This document shows, piece by piece, positions 1-7,923 of a DNA stretch of 35,245 bases. The stretch's first letter is position 1, and every line of letters starts with the position of its first letter. Where the stretch lies: positions 1 to 35,245 of the forward strand of contig NZ_JAFBIS010000023.1 of assembly GCF_021531435.1 (NCBI RefSeq), written 5' to 3'. Below the pieces are notes generated by a model that was given only the letters and a program-made list of their open reading frames with translations, was not told the origin of the DNA and searched no databases. Origin of the DNA: Oscillibacter valericigenes. GTDB lineage: Bacteria; Bacillota; Clostridia; Oscillospirales; Oscillospiraceae. The translations under genes were made by a program, and so were the position numbers.

Positions 1-706
1 AGGTGTTCAGCATCCAGTTGGCCATTGTCTGCCGGGACAGTTTCAATCCCTCCCGGTTAAATTCCTGCTCCAAACGGTATAGTGGAGAATACATCACGAA
101 TTTCTGAGTCATGATGTGAGCCACTGCTTCGGCGGAAGCAAAGCTGCCCGGGCAAAGCACCGGCTGCTTTGGCGTCTTCAGAATATTGGCTTCTCCGGTC
201 TCTTCTTCACACTTCTTGCAGGCATATGTATAGTAGACATCCTCCCGGACCCAGAAACGGGCAGGCTCCATCTGCAGGCTCCGATGAACCTCCTTGCCAA
301 TCTCATCCATAACAGTTCCGCAGGAAGCACAGATCCGTTCTTCGTTAGACAGACGGTGTTCTACCACTTCTGTAGGAGTTCCTTCGGGAACAATGTCCGT
401 CACACTGCCGGACTGCCGCTTGCGCGCATGGGCTTTCACAGCGATCTGTTCCGGCGTGGCAGATTTCGTTCCATACGCATAGGCTTCGGCTTCATTGAGG
501 GAAAAGGCAAGCTGGTCCATCAGTTCTTCCCGGATCCGCTCAGAGGACGAACCAAACTCGCGCTTCTTTGCAAGGCCAAGCTGCTCCAGAAGCCATTGGT
601 TCTGGAGCTTCAACTCAGTCAGTTGTGCCTGCTGAGATTCATATTCCGCGCGTGAAATGGTCACCATTTCAGCGTTACTTGTGGCAGTTTTCTTCTCGTT
701 TTCCAT
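1..706 (-). CDS. tnpC: IS66 transposase TnpC, N-terminal part
   Basis: This is the DDE transposase of the IS66 element. The visible 235 residues start MENEKKTAT. A Leu/Gln-rich coiled-coil segment follows (about residues 20-45), then a zinc-binding region with an ICASCG half and a YACKKC half (about residues 125-165), and then the start of the catalytic part (SRQTMANWM). The DDE residues lie beyond the window edge. The start ATG is 58 bases after the tnpB stop. I see no good Shine-Dalgarno sequence in front of it, although a TATAAT box lies only 7 bases upstream, so translation may depend on read-through coupling from tnpB or on a near-leaderless transcript. Family assignment is firm. Whether the gene is intact cannot be judged. 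Confidence 0.9.
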   Translation of the reverse strand, partial: MENEKKTATSNAEMVTISRAEYESQQAQLTELKLQNQWLLEQLGLAKKREFGSSSERIREELMDQLAFSLNEAEAYAYGTKSATPEQIAVKAHARKRQSGSVTDIVPEGTPTEVVEHRLSNEERICASCGTVMDEIGKEVHRSLQMEPARFWVREDVYYTYACKKCEEETGEANILKTPKQPVLCPGSFASAEAVAHIMTQKFVMYSPLYRLEQEFNREGLKLSRQTMANWMLNT

Positions 707-764
707 AAGAAAATTATACCACAAAATATGCGAAAAAGCCAGCGTTTTCAGGCGTTTCAGGGTA

Positions 765-1121
765 CTATATCGCGCTTAAGCCAGACACCGCTTTGTTTGC
801 TTTTGGCTGTTCTGTTTTCAAGCCTTCCATGAGCCAGCGGTACTGTTGAGGGGTTAACGTCCGGACTTCATCTTTCGTTCGTGGCCACTGGAAACTACCA
901 CTTTCCAACCGCTTATATAAAAGCAGAAATCCATCGCCCTCCCAATACAGTGCCTTGATCCTGTCCCGTCGTCTCCCACAGGACAAAAACAATGCTGTCT
1001 GGAACGGATCCATCTGAAACTGTGTGCGTACTATGCCGGCTAAGCCATCAATACCTCGGCGCAGATCTGTATAACCGCAGGCTATGTAGACCGGACAGGT
1101 GCAGTTGAAATCATTCAGCAT
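765..1121 (-). CDS. tnpB: IS66 accessory protein TnpB (IS66 Orf2)
   Basis: This 118-residue protein has the usual TnpB length. It carries the family hallmark CGRRRDRIKALYWEGDGF (about residues 49-66) followed by LLLYKRLE. IS66 elements need TnpB for transposition, but its biochemical role is not settled. Its ATG overlaps the tnpA stop by seven bases (ATGCTGA), which indicates translational coupling. I see no frameshift or internal stop, so this gene looks functional. Confidence 0.92.
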   Translation of the reverse strand: MLNDFNCTCPVYIACGYTDLRRGIDGLAGIVRTQFQMDPFQTALFLSCGRRRDRIKALYWEGDGFLLLYKRLESGSFQWPRTKDEVRTLTPQQYRWLMEGLKTEQPKANKAVSGLSAI

Positions 1122-1450
1122 AATTTCAAAATGCGCAGCACGCTTTCCACTGTGGTCGGATCTGCTCCATTATGGATATTTGCTGCAATACCTCCTGCAT
1201 GGATACTCACGGCAATCTGGCAATTGCTGTTCGTTGCCATGACAGGGGTGACCTCGGCAAACTGCAGTTCCTGTTGTGCCTGAGCCATTGCAAATATCTT
1301 CTTCTGCCATTTGTAATAGGTCTGCTCGCAAACTCCTTTTTCCTTGCACCAGGTCTTTACGCTCAGGCCACTGTTTCTCCACTCTGAGATCCGCTCTGCC
1401 CACAGGGCCACTTTATTTCGCCCATTTAGCTGCTGTAATTCTGTACTCAT
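1115..1450 (-). CDS. tnpA: IS66 accessory protein TnpA
   Basis: This is the first gene of the IS66 element, 111 residues from the ATG at 1450. The N-terminal half has a helix-turn-helix of the transposase type: ERISEWRNSGLSVKTWCKEK then CEQTYYKWQKK (about residues 16-48). The C-terminal half ends in a short strand-rich piece of the kind seen in TnpA. An in-frame start further upstream (1540) would give 30 extra residues, but those run through a perfect hairpin at 1473-1507 and resemble no TnpA. The 1450 start, preceded by a weak GGGGGTG, is therefore preferred. Confidence 0.88.
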   Translation of the reverse strand: MSTELQQLNGRNKVALWAERISEWRNSGLSVKTWCKEKGVCEQTYYKWQKKIFAMAQAQQELQFAEVTPVMATNSNCQIAVSIHAGGIAANIHNGADPTTVESVLRILKLC

Positions 1451-1472
1451 AATTAAAAAACACCCCCGTACC

Positions 1473-1507
1473 GCGGATAGTATACGCGACTCGCATATAC
1501 TATCCGC
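1473..1507 (-). repeat. Perfect 12-bp inverted repeat in the IS66 tnpA leader
   Basis: GCGGATAGTATA at 1473-1484 and its exact complement at 1496-1507 enclose an 11-base loop. The hairpin lies between the IS end and the tnpA ribosome binding site. It would therefore form in the tnpA leader RNA and could also block read-through translation entering from outside the element. Confidence 0.75.
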
Positions 1508-1552
1508 TACTATACAGGAGTATTCTTTCACGCTATTCAATTTACCGCAAGT

Positions 1553-1574
1553 CGCCGTTAGCTTTGACGCTTAC
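1553..1574 (-). repeat. IS66 terminal inverted repeat
   Basis: Read inward on the minus strand, the end begins GTAAGCGTCAAAGCTAACGG. GTAAGCG is the conserved tip of IS66 ends. The partner repeat is outside the window, so the inner boundary at 1553 is approximate. Confidence 0.65.
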
Positions 1575-1586
1575 GGCGAAAGCATA

Positions 1587-1629
1587 AAAACAGGAGCCTG
1601 TATCGTAAAACGATACAGGCTCCTGTTTT
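1587..1629 (-). terminator. Intrinsic terminator after degV
   Basis: A perfect 19-bp stem (1587-1605 with 1611-1629) has a 5-base loop and runs of four A and four T at its ends, so it could work in both directions. It lies 22 bases past the degV stop and just outside the IS66 end. Confidence 0.85.
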
Positions 1630-1650
1630 CAGCTTCGATCCTATGAGCCT

Positions 1651-2517
1651 TTAATCCAGCACCTGAACAGCGGCGCCCAGAATGCCGTCGCCGATATAAA
1701 CGCTCAGCGTTCCGTCGATCTCGCCCTCCCAAATGTGGTCATAGTTGGGCAGGGCGGCGGTCAGCTTCTCCTTGACCTGCGCCATTTCCTCCGGGGCGCC
1801 GCCGTTGGCGACAGCCAGGTTGTACCGCTTGTGCTCCCCGCACCGCTGGACGGTCAGGGCCACCAGCTTGTCGATGACCTGATGACGCCCCCGGACCTTG
1901 GCAACCGACTGGAGCTGTCCATCCGGCGCAAAGGTGAGAAGCGGCTTGATCTGCAGCAGCATTCCCGCCGTGGCGGTGACTTTGCCGATGCGTCCGCCCT
2001 TCTGGAGGTATTCCAGCGTATCCACTGAGAAGAAGGGGAAGGAGCCCGCGATGAGCTGGGGCGCCCGGCGCTCCGTCAGCTCCCGCCAACCCATGCCGTT
2101 TTGAATGTCCTCCGCCAGCTGGAGCACCGTCATTCCCAGGCCCAGAGAGCCGTTGAGGGAATCGAACACTTTGACCTGCAGCATTCCGCGGCACTCCTCC
2201 GCGATGACCCGGGTCAGATTGAACGTGCCGGAAAGCCCGCTGGACAGCATGACCGCAATAACGCCGTCATAGCCCTCGGCCACGATCTGCCGGAGCGCTT
2301 TTCCGATGTCCTCCCCCGCGGGCAGCGAAGTCTGGGGCAGCTCACCCGCCTGAAGCCGCCGGTAAATATCCGCGGCGCGGATATTCACGCCGTCCAGATA
2401 CTCGCCGTCGGCGCAGAGTATCCGGAGGGGCACCATAAAAATGTGATTTTCTCTCGCCAACTGGGGCGAAATATCCGCGCAGGAATCTGTTAACAGCGCG
2501 ATTTTTTGTGGAATCAT
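1651..2517 (-). CDS. degV: DegV family fatty-acid-binding protein
   Basis: DegV proteins bind a single long-chain fatty acid. In Firmicutes, FakB members of this family present fatty acids to the FakA kinase for phospholipid synthesis. The 288-residue length is normal. The N-terminal domain has the family opening IALLTDSCADISPQLA (residues 4-19) and TSLPAGEDI. The mid-protein SSGLSGTFN motif (about residue 92) and EYLQKGGRIGK (about residue 168) are both characteristic. The start is the ATG at 2517, seven bases after GGAG. A GTG two codons earlier is too close to that GGAG. No fakA is in the window, so whether this is a FakB is open. Confidence 0.9.
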   Translation of the reverse strand: MIPQKIALLTDSCADISPQLARENHIFMVPLRILCADGEYLDGVNIRAADIYRRLQAGELPQTSLPAGEDIGKALRQIVAEGYDGVIAVMLSSGLSGTFNLTRVIAEECRGMLQVKVFDSLNGSLGLGMTVLQLAEDIQNGMGWRELTERRAPQLIAGSFPFFSVDTLEYLQKGGRIGKVTATAGMLLQIKPLLTFAPDGQLQSVAKVRGRHQVIDKLVALTVQRCGEHKRYNLAVANGGAPEEMAQVKEKLTAALPNYDHIWEGEIDGTLSVYIGDGILGAAVQVLD

Positions 2518-2560
2518 AATCACACTCCAAATCCTGATGAATTTTTAACACATTGGAATG

Positions 2561-2589
2561 ATTATCCCACAAAATTGTGAAAACTGCAA
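2561..2589 (-). promoter_or_regulatory. Sigma-A promoter for degV
   Basis: On the minus strand, TTGCAG (2584-2589) and GATAAT (2561-2566) are separated by 17 bases, about 45 bases upstream of the degV start. Confidence 0.6.
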
Positions 2590-2652
2590 GAACTATCGGG
2601 GAGTTTTTGCAAAATACCGCAAAACGGGGCCACGGCCTGCCGCAGCGCCTTC

Positions 2653-3099
2653 TTACTTCTGTTTCCAGCGCTCCAGAGTGGGCAGCAGTCCCCGCATATA
2701 GGTCCGGCAGGCCTCCGGCTCCGCCTGGCCCAGGGGCATCAGCGGAACGCAGTGCTCCACCATCTCCTCCATGGTACACTCCTGGGCGAACGCTCCGTCC
2801 ACCCAGCACCACTTGCAGTATGTTTCGTTAAAGGAGCCGTCCGCCTCCTGGGCCAGGAAATCATCGCTCAGCGGCATTCCGCAGCTCTGGCACACCAGGG
2901 TCCGGGGGCTGCCCAGCAGTGTGTTGACGGACACGCCGAACAGCCGGGACAGGGCCAGCAGCGTCTCCGTGGCCGGGACGGTCTCTCCCCGCTCCCAGCG
3001 GCTCACCGCCTGCCGGGTGACAAACACCTTCTCCGCCACCTCATTTTGGGACAGCTCCGCCTTTTTCCGCAGATCCGTGAACACGTCTTTGAATTCCAC
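2653..3099 (-). CDS. XRE-type HTH regulator with zinc-ribbon domain
   Basis: This is a likely DNA-binding regulator of 148 residues. Residues 1-60 form a Cro/CI-type helix-turn-helix (LRKKAELSQNEVAEKVFVTR, then QAVSRWERGETVP). Residues about 68-100 hold a cysteine-rich ribbon with CQSCGMPL and a later YCKWCW pair. This matches the putative zinc-ribbon domain often fused to XRE heads in Clostridia. The GTG at 3099 is chosen because AGGAGG sits eight bases upstream and the HTH domain begins there. The longer frame from 3222 would overlap the phosphatase gene and add unrelated sequence. The gene lies 70 bases after the phosphatase stop and is probably co-transcribed with it. The signal and target genes are unknown. 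Confidence 0.82.
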   Translation of the reverse strand: MEFKDVFTDLRKKAELSQNEVAEKVFVTRQAVSRWERGETVPATETLLALSRLFGVSVNTLLGSPRTLVCQSCGMPLSDDFLAQEADGSFNETYCKWCWVDGAFAQECTMEEMVEHCVPLMPLGQAEPEACRTYMRGLLPTLERWKQK

Positions 3100-3169
3100 G
3101 TCCCTCACCTCCTGCCGCCAGACTACCATGCCGGGCCTCCGTTGTAAAGCAACCGTCAGTTGCTCCCAC

Positions 3170-3628
3170 TTACTTCTCTCCTTGGATATGGGCCAGCAGG
3201 CCGGAGCAGCCCTCCAGCACATCCCGCCAGGCAGCGTCGAAATCCCCGGTGTACCAGGGGTCCGCCACCTCGCCGGGACGGCCCGTCCAGTCCAGCAGCA
3301 GGGAGATCTTTCCCTCCGGGTCGTCGCCGCAGATGCGGCGGATGTTCCGCAGGTTGGCGCCGTCCATCCCCACCAGATAGTCCCAGCTGGCGTAGTCCGC
3401 CGCCGTCAGCTGCCGGGCGGCGTGACCGGCACAGCCGATGCCGTGCTCCGCCAGCTTCCGCCGGGCGGGCGGATACACCGGGCAGCCGATCTCCTCGGTG
3501 CTGGTAGCGGCGGAGGCGATGGAAAATTCCCCTTCCAGCCCAGCCTTTTTCACCAGATCCTTCATCACGTATTCCGCCATGGGACTGCGGCAGATATTGC
3601 CGTGGCAAACGAAAAGTACCTTAATCAA
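3170..3628 (-). CDS. Low-molecular-weight protein-tyrosine phosphatase
   Basis: This is a cytoplasmic phosphatase that removes phosphate from protein tyrosine (or related substrates) through a cysteinyl-phosphate intermediate. The P-loop CHGNICRS (Cys8 to Arg14, the C-X5-R signature) is at the N-terminus, and the general-acid loop ADPWY (Asp about 123) is present. The 152-residue length is normal. The start is uncertain. A TTG at 3628 with AAAGG ten bases upstream gives the normal N-terminus (MIKVLFVCHGN). The ATG at 3667 adds 13 residues, has no ribosome binding site, and is less likely. No tyrosine kinase gene lies nearby. Confidence 0.88.
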   Translation of the reverse strand: MIKVLFVCHGNICRSPMAEYVMKDLVKKAGLEGEFSIASAATSTEEIGCPVYPPARRKLAEHGIGCAGHAARQLTAADYASWDYLVGMDGANLRNIRRICGDDPEGKISLLLDWTGRPGEVADPWYTGDFDAAWRDVLEGCSGLLAHIQGEK

Positions 3629-4151
3629 ATCTCTATCGCCTTTCAAAATGCGCACTCTTGCTGCCATTTGCAGCGATTTGTGCGGTCTTAATTCTTCTGT
3701 ATGTATCGGTCATTTCTGTACAGAAAATGCAAATCTTAGCAAAGTTTTGCAAGCTGTGTACAGCAATCGTAGTAGAAACGGAGTAAAAAGTTGGATAATC
3801 TACTGCTGCTCATTTACTTTTTTATATACAGTTCATATCCGTAAAACCAATTTCCGCAATCATTGCACATACCACCTTTCTTTTTTGTATGTACACATAT
3901 CACTCTGGATGAACAATAAGGCAAGTCAATTCTGAAATACTTTTACGCAAAACACCATATCATTCGCGCACAAACATCCCCCTCAAAGCCTTTTAAAATC
4001 AAGTCATCTCAAGATTGCTGCCTCTATCTGAATACCCCCTATGCAATTTCGCGAAACAGCGCGCAAGAGGGGGCATCGGTCTTCAGGATGAAATATAGTA
4101 GAGATTTAAACCGCCGCTATGCACAAACAGGTAAATTTCCTTATATCTTTT
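3629..4151. other. AT-rich gene-free stretch at the island's left edge
   Basis: I see no convincing gene here. Base composition changes sharply from GC-rich (below about 3660) to AT-rich, marking the left boundary of the foreign island. One imperfect hairpin is visible: CCCCCT at 4035-4040 pairs with AGGGGG at 4068-4073 around a TTTCGCGAAA palindrome. I found no direct repeat or integrase that would define an attachment site. Confidence 0.5.
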
Positions 4152-4179
4152 TTGGCCTTTTTTTGATAAAATGTATAAT
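4152..4179 (+). promoter_or_regulatory. Promoter of the restriction endonuclease gene
   Basis: TTGGCC (4152-4157) and a consensus TATAAT (4174-4179) are 16 bases apart. The -10 box overlaps the in-frame ATG at 4171, so that ATG should not be on the transcript. This supports the downstream TTG start at 4204. Confidence 0.6.
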
Positions 4180-4203
4180 AATGATATTAAGGAGGTTTTT
4201 AAC

Positions 4204-5349
4204 TTGTTTCAGCTATGTAATAATCCAAATTGTAATCTCGAACTAAACCATAAAGGTAAACATTCGTTTATCTGTAAAAAAGCATGGACCAAATTGTTCA
4301 ACTCAGATGATAACAAGAAAATTGACAAAGCTGGATGTTGTACCCCACGTGGAGGTGACAAGGGAGGATATCAAAACCATGTAAATAGAAATAGCAAGGT
4401 TATAATTCCCTACGAAAAACTTAATGAAGTTAATTTATCAAATTATAAAGACGGATATGTTATCAGAATATTTCCAACTCAATACTTCGCCTCAAAATAT
4501 AAAATAGCAAATGAATTTGTCAATAATACCGATATTAAGGTTGGTGATAATGCCTTTATTTTGTATAGAACATATGATGACTTTGATAATTTACCGCCTT
4601 TTCCTAATTGGAAAATCAGATCAGTAATGAAGTATAATCCAGCAACAAAAAAATATGATATCCCCACAAAAAATAGGCGTGGCAATATTATTGATGATGG
4701 TCACTATCTTCTCCGGATATCTAATAGTGGGACCAATAAGAAAAAAAATCGATTTGAAGGCCCAGCACAAGGTATTTTTGCTCCTGAATACGCTGATGCC
4801 AATACAAACTTTCTTTGCCAATCAGTTTTAGCTTGGTTAATCATAAATACAGATGATTCACCATATAATCCTGACGATTTTGTACACCTTAAGGCTATAT
4901 TAGACAAGCACAACTTACTTACATCTCCTCATTACGAAAAAGATTATATTATGCATAATGGTAAAACAACTTGCCCATTATGTCAAAAAATCATTAAACA
5001 TAGTGCGCTAAACGAAAGCATTTCTTTTGAAGATGAAGAAGGCCTAACAAACTCCACTGAGCAAGTAGGTTCCACACGATCAACAACAGTGAACCTATTT
5101 CACATGGTCCCTTTATGCTATGCCTCACTAGAAAATATTCCTACACATGTTTCCTGGGGACATGCCACTTGCAATACCCGTCTGGGACAACGTCGATGTT
5201 ATTCATTTACTGATTTACAAGCAACAGAAATTGAGATTGACATTACAGAAGGAGATAAAAAGCATTTACTTGGTTACGCAAATGCAACTAAAAACTTTAT
5301 TAGATCGCAAAATGGTGACGTATGGATTCGTATTTCGAAAGGTGATTAA
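4204..5349 (+). CDS. Type II restriction endonuclease, BstXI-like, HNH-like catalytic region
   Basis: This is the probable DNA-cutting subunit of the adjacent M/S system, 381 residues from a TTG start. AAGGAGG lies eight bases before the TTG, and the earlier ATG at 4171 sits inside the -10 box. The N-terminus has a Cys/His cluster (C5, C10, H16, H20, C24), then TPRGGDKGGYQNHV (about residues 47-60). The middle has GPAQGIFAPEYADAN (about 186-200). The C-terminal part has CPLC (257-260), FHMVPL (His300) and WGHATCNTRLGQRR (His320, Cys323, Asn324), which fits a divergent HNH/beta-beta-alpha-metal site. I recall this pattern from BstXI-type endonucleases encoded beside type I-like M and S genes, but could not check it. 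There is no helicase or ATPase motif, so this is not HsdR. The gene is convergent with S and M. Confidence 0.7.
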   Translation: MFQLCNNPNCNLELNHKGKHSFICKKAWTKLFNSDDNKKIDKAGCCTPRGGDKGGYQNHVNRNSKVIIPYEKLNEVNLSNYKDGYVIRIFPTQYFASKYKIANEFVNNTDIKVGDNAFILYRTYDDFDNLPPFPNWKIRSVMKYNPATKKYDIPTKNRRGNIIDDGHYLLRISNSGTNKKKNRFEGPAQGIFAPEYADANTNFLCQSVLAWLIINTDDSPYNPDDFVHLKAILDKHNLLTSPHYEKDYIMHNGKTTCPLCQKIIKHSALNESISFEDEEGLTNSTEQVGSTRSTTVNLFHMVPLCYASLENIPTHVSWGHATCNTRLGQRRCYSFTDLQATEIEIDITEGDKKHLLGYANATKNFIRSQNGDVWIRISKGD

Positions 5350-5359
5350 TATAGAATAG

Positions 5360-5390
5360 GGGAATATTCAAATTTGAGTATTCCCTTGTT
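5360..5390 (+). terminator. Terminator between the endonuclease and S genes
   Basis: An 11-bp stem (5360-5370 with 5375-5385) has a 4-base loop and is followed by TTGTTT. It lies between the convergent endonuclease and S stop codons and probably ends transcription from the endonuclease side. Confidence 0.65.
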
Positions 5391-5396
5391 TAAACT

Positions 5397-6542
5397 TTAA
5401 AATATGGATTGCATGATTTTCATTTTCAATTCTTCAATCAGCATATTTTCTTTCATAATACTAACATAATACTCTCGCATAGCTGTTGTTTCATCTATAA
5501 ATTCTGCTAATATTCTTCTGTTAATATTTATGGTTAACTTTTCAAAATCCTTTTTGTACACTTCTTTAAAAGTACTTCCATTTCCAATTGATTCAATTAA
5601 TACTTTATTTCGTTTTATCCAATAATAAATCTGCATTGCACATGTTTGATTTTCGTCTGGAATCATAGATAGCATACCCTGATTAGTAGTTGCTTCTTGT
5701 AAATTAATAACACATTCGCCTATTGTCGCTCGACTTGTCATTATTACCGAATTAACTGGTATCAATTTGGCTCCACTATTTGTTAAGCCCGATACACTGA
5801 TTTTTTTAAGAGTCGAAAAAGTAAAAAGGCTTTTAGAAGCGGTAATATCTGATGGAGTATACCAATTATATATGCCATTATTCCAATAGCTATCATTTTT
5901 CGTAAATGGAGTTCCTCCTGTTACTATTTCAACCACATCGGAAAGTGGCTTTATATCGTATTCTATTGTGCTGTTTTCAAATTTTTGAATATATATTAAC
6001 TCAAATAAGCAATCAATTTGATGTAAAACCGAACAATTTTGTTCATATTTTTCATCAAGGCTCACTAACTCAGAGACAATTTTTTTCTGCTCATTCAAAC
6101 TTGGCAGCTCAATTTCGTATTTACAAAGTGTCTTTCGTGAAATCTCCTTAAATGTACTCCCATTTCCAAGTGCTTCAAATTTTTTTCTATTATACAACAA
6201 ATAGTAATATAGGTAATGATTGTATAATAGTCCTTCTTTGCATACAAAACTTTTAAAACCTTGATTTGTGCACATTTCTTTTCCTGCAAGTGCGACATAT
6301 CCAATAGGAGCCCTGGATGAAAACAAAACTGCTCCCGGTGGCAGCATATTTGTCGCACAACTTTCATACCCTTCCTTTGTTATGCACCGTTGGCCTTGAT
6401 ATATGTATTTGTGATTATATCCTGAAAGATCTTTTGGTGTTATCCAAGAAATGTTTCCTCCCTCATAATACTTCTTTTCTTTTGTTAGTGGCGTAGCCCC
6501 GCTATATATATCAGCTACGTCCTCTAAATAGCATTTTTTCAT
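5397..6542 (-). CDS. hsdS: Type I-like specificity subunit (S) with two similar target-recognition domains
   Basis: The S subunit reads the DNA target for the methyltransferase. This 381-residue protein has two HsdS target-recognition halves. The first (about residues 1-190) has GATPLTK, WITPKDL and GNGSTFKEIS. The second (about 195-381) has GGTPFTK, WYTPSDI and GNGSTFKEVY. Each half is followed by a helical spacer (NEQKKIVSEL, and the C-terminal helices). Because the halves resemble each other, the target may be an interrupted palindrome. The start is the ATG at 6542, which overlaps the M stop by one base (TGATG) and has GGAG eight bases upstream inside the M gene. This is typical translational coupling. 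It is AT-rich like the rest of the island, and I see no frame break. Confidence 0.85.
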   Translation of the reverse strand: MKKCYLEDVADIYSGATPLTKEKKYYEGGNISWITPKDLSGYNHKYIYQGQRCITKEGYESCATNMLPPGAVLFSSRAPIGYVALAGKEMCTNQGFKSFVCKEGLLYNHYLYYYLLYNRKKFEALGNGSTFKEISRKTLCKYEIELPSLNEQKKIVSELVSLDEKYEQNCSVLHQIDCLFELIYIQKFENSTIEYDIKPLSDVVEIVTGGTPFTKNDSYWNNGIYNWYTPSDITASKSLFTFSTLKKISVSGLTNSGAKLIPVNSVIMTSRATIGECVINLQEATTNQGMLSMIPDENQTCAMQIYYWIKRNKVLIESIGNGSTFKEVYKKDFEKLTININRRILAEFIDETTAMREYYVSIMKENMLIEELKMKIMQSIF

Positions 6543-7897
6543 CAAAGCAACTCCTTAAGTACAATATCAGCCATCCGATTTGACATTCTAATTTGTTCAG
6601 CTAATTTGTGCTTCAATTCCTTAATTTTCGCTTTGTTTTCCTCTTGATCTATCACTTGTTCTTCAACTCCTGTATATATACTTGGCATCAGTTTACACTC
6701 ATGAGCTATTACTTGTTGCACACTAGCCACCCAAGAATAACCTTTTTGATTATACTTAATTCTCTTTCCATTTTTGAATGAATGATATAATTTTGAAATT
6801 TTCTCAATGTTTTGTTCTGAAATCACTTTTTGTGTTTTACTAACGCTTTCTCCATATTTTCCAGCATCAATAAATAGTATTTTATCATTCTCTGTTCTAC
6901 TCATATCTATGAAAATAAGCGCACTTGGTATGGCTGTGCCAAGAAACATTTTCTCAGGCAATTGAACAACACAATCTATAATATTTTGTTCTAACATTTT
7001 TTTCCTAGTCAGTAAATCCGCCTCATTAAAACTTGTCAATGCTCCATTTGATATAACAAATCCAGCTTTTCCATTCTCTTTCAAATGATATACAAAATGC
7101 TGAATCCACATATAATTCGCATTATTTTTATTTACCACTCCGAAAATTCTAGGATCATCTGCCGGCAATTGCTCTGCCCCCCAGTCCTTCATATTAAAAG
7201 GTGGATTACTTATAATAAAATCAGCTTTGAGTTCTGGGAAACAGTCATTTAAAAGAGTATCGCCATTCTTAATTTGTAAATCAAGTCCATGAAGTACTCC
7301 ATTCATATATGCCAATAAAATAGTTTTGCAATTCTGCTCCTGTCCAATAAATTTTAATGTTGAACTACTATATTTGTTTGATTGAATAAACATACCTCCT
7401 GTTCCGCATGCAGGATCATATACAATTCCATTCTGTGGATTCAACATACTAACAAGTAAGTTAACAACAGAAGGTGGAGTGAAAAACTCTCCACCTCTAT
7501 TTCCCTCAGTTGCGGCAAAATTTCCAATAAAATATTCATAAATGTGTCCAAGATAATCGATTTTTTCACTATTATTTTTCAAATCAATTTCATTGATTAA
7601 ACATATCAGATCACTAATTGTTCTTACTGGCAAATTGCTATTTGCATATATTCCTTCATACGGATTGCTTATATTTTCAAATTGTGGAAGGATATTTATA
7701 AGCTCTGTATCAAGTAGTAATGATATTTCCTCTTCATTCCTTTTCTTAACTATTTCTTCCCATTTTGTATCTTGATTTTTCTCCGACATATATCTTATGT
7801 AGACTAATGGTAAAACATAAAACTTATAATCTGATGGTGGTATTTTTCCCCTCAATTTATTTGCAGTTTTAAACAATTCATTTTCATATTTTCCCAT
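6542..7897 (-). CDS. hsdM: Type I-like N6-adenine DNA methyltransferase (M)
   Basis: This is the AdoMet-dependent DNA adenine methylase that should protect host DNA together with S. An N-terminal HsdM helical domain (residues 5-40, NELFKTANKLRGKI) precedes the Rossmann methylase fold. Motif I is DPACGTGGMF (161-170) and catalytic motif IV is NPPF (231-234), the gamma-class order seen in HsdM. At 451 residues it is somewhat shorter than most HsdM proteins. GGAGG lies six bases before the ATG. It is co-transcribed with S and convergent with the nuclease gene. No hsdR lies in the window, and the island is bounded on the far side by an insertion sequence, so M/S most likely pairs with the separate nuclease at 4204-5349. 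Confidence 0.92.
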   Translation of the reverse strand: MGKYENELFKTANKLRGKIPPSDYKFYVLPLVYIRYMSEKNQDTKWEEIVKKRNEEEISLLLDTELINILPQFENISNPYEGIYANSNLPVRTISDLICLINEIDLKNNSEKIDYLGHIYEYFIGNFAATEGNRGGEFFTPPSVVNLLVSMLNPQNGIVYDPACGTGGMFIQSNKYSSSTLKFIGQEQNCKTILLAYMNGVLHGLDLQIKNGDTLLNDCFPELKADFIISNPPFNMKDWGAEQLPADDPRIFGVVNKNNANYMWIQHFVYHLKENGKAGFVISNGALTSFNEADLLTRKKMLEQNIIDCVVQLPEKMFLGTAIPSALIFIDMSRTENDKILFIDAGKYGESVSKTQKVISEQNIEKISKLYHSFKNGKRIKYNQKGYSWVASVQQVIAHECKLMPSIYTGVEEQVIDQEENKAKIKELKHKLAEQIRMSNRMADIVLKELL

Positions 7898-7923
7898 ATT
7901 GCACCTCCGGTTTCTTTCTATTT

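Larger units (their letters stand above)
1..1574 (-). mobile_element. IS66-family insertion sequence (partial, runs off the window start)
   Basis: Three minus-strand genes in the order tnpA, tnpB, tnpC match the IS66 layout. The outer end of the tnpA side reads GTAAGCGTCAAAGC inward from position 1574, which has the GTAAGCG form typical of IS66 ends. The following 8 bases (1575-1582, ggcgaaag) would be one copy of the target duplication that IS66 elements usually make. The other end and the second duplication copy lie outside the window, so neither the boundary nor completeness can be confirmed. The element sits just beyond the terminator of degV and does not interrupt that gene. Confidence 0.85.

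Noticed and set aside
4171..4203. ATG at 4171 as the start of the restriction endonuclease
   Set aside because: It overlaps the -10 box and lacks a ribosome binding site, while the TTG at 4204 is placed after AAGGAGG.
5397..7897. A complete type I restriction system
   Set aside because: No hsdR-like SF2 helicase or translocase gene is present in the window. The only nuclease candidate is the small HNH-like protein.
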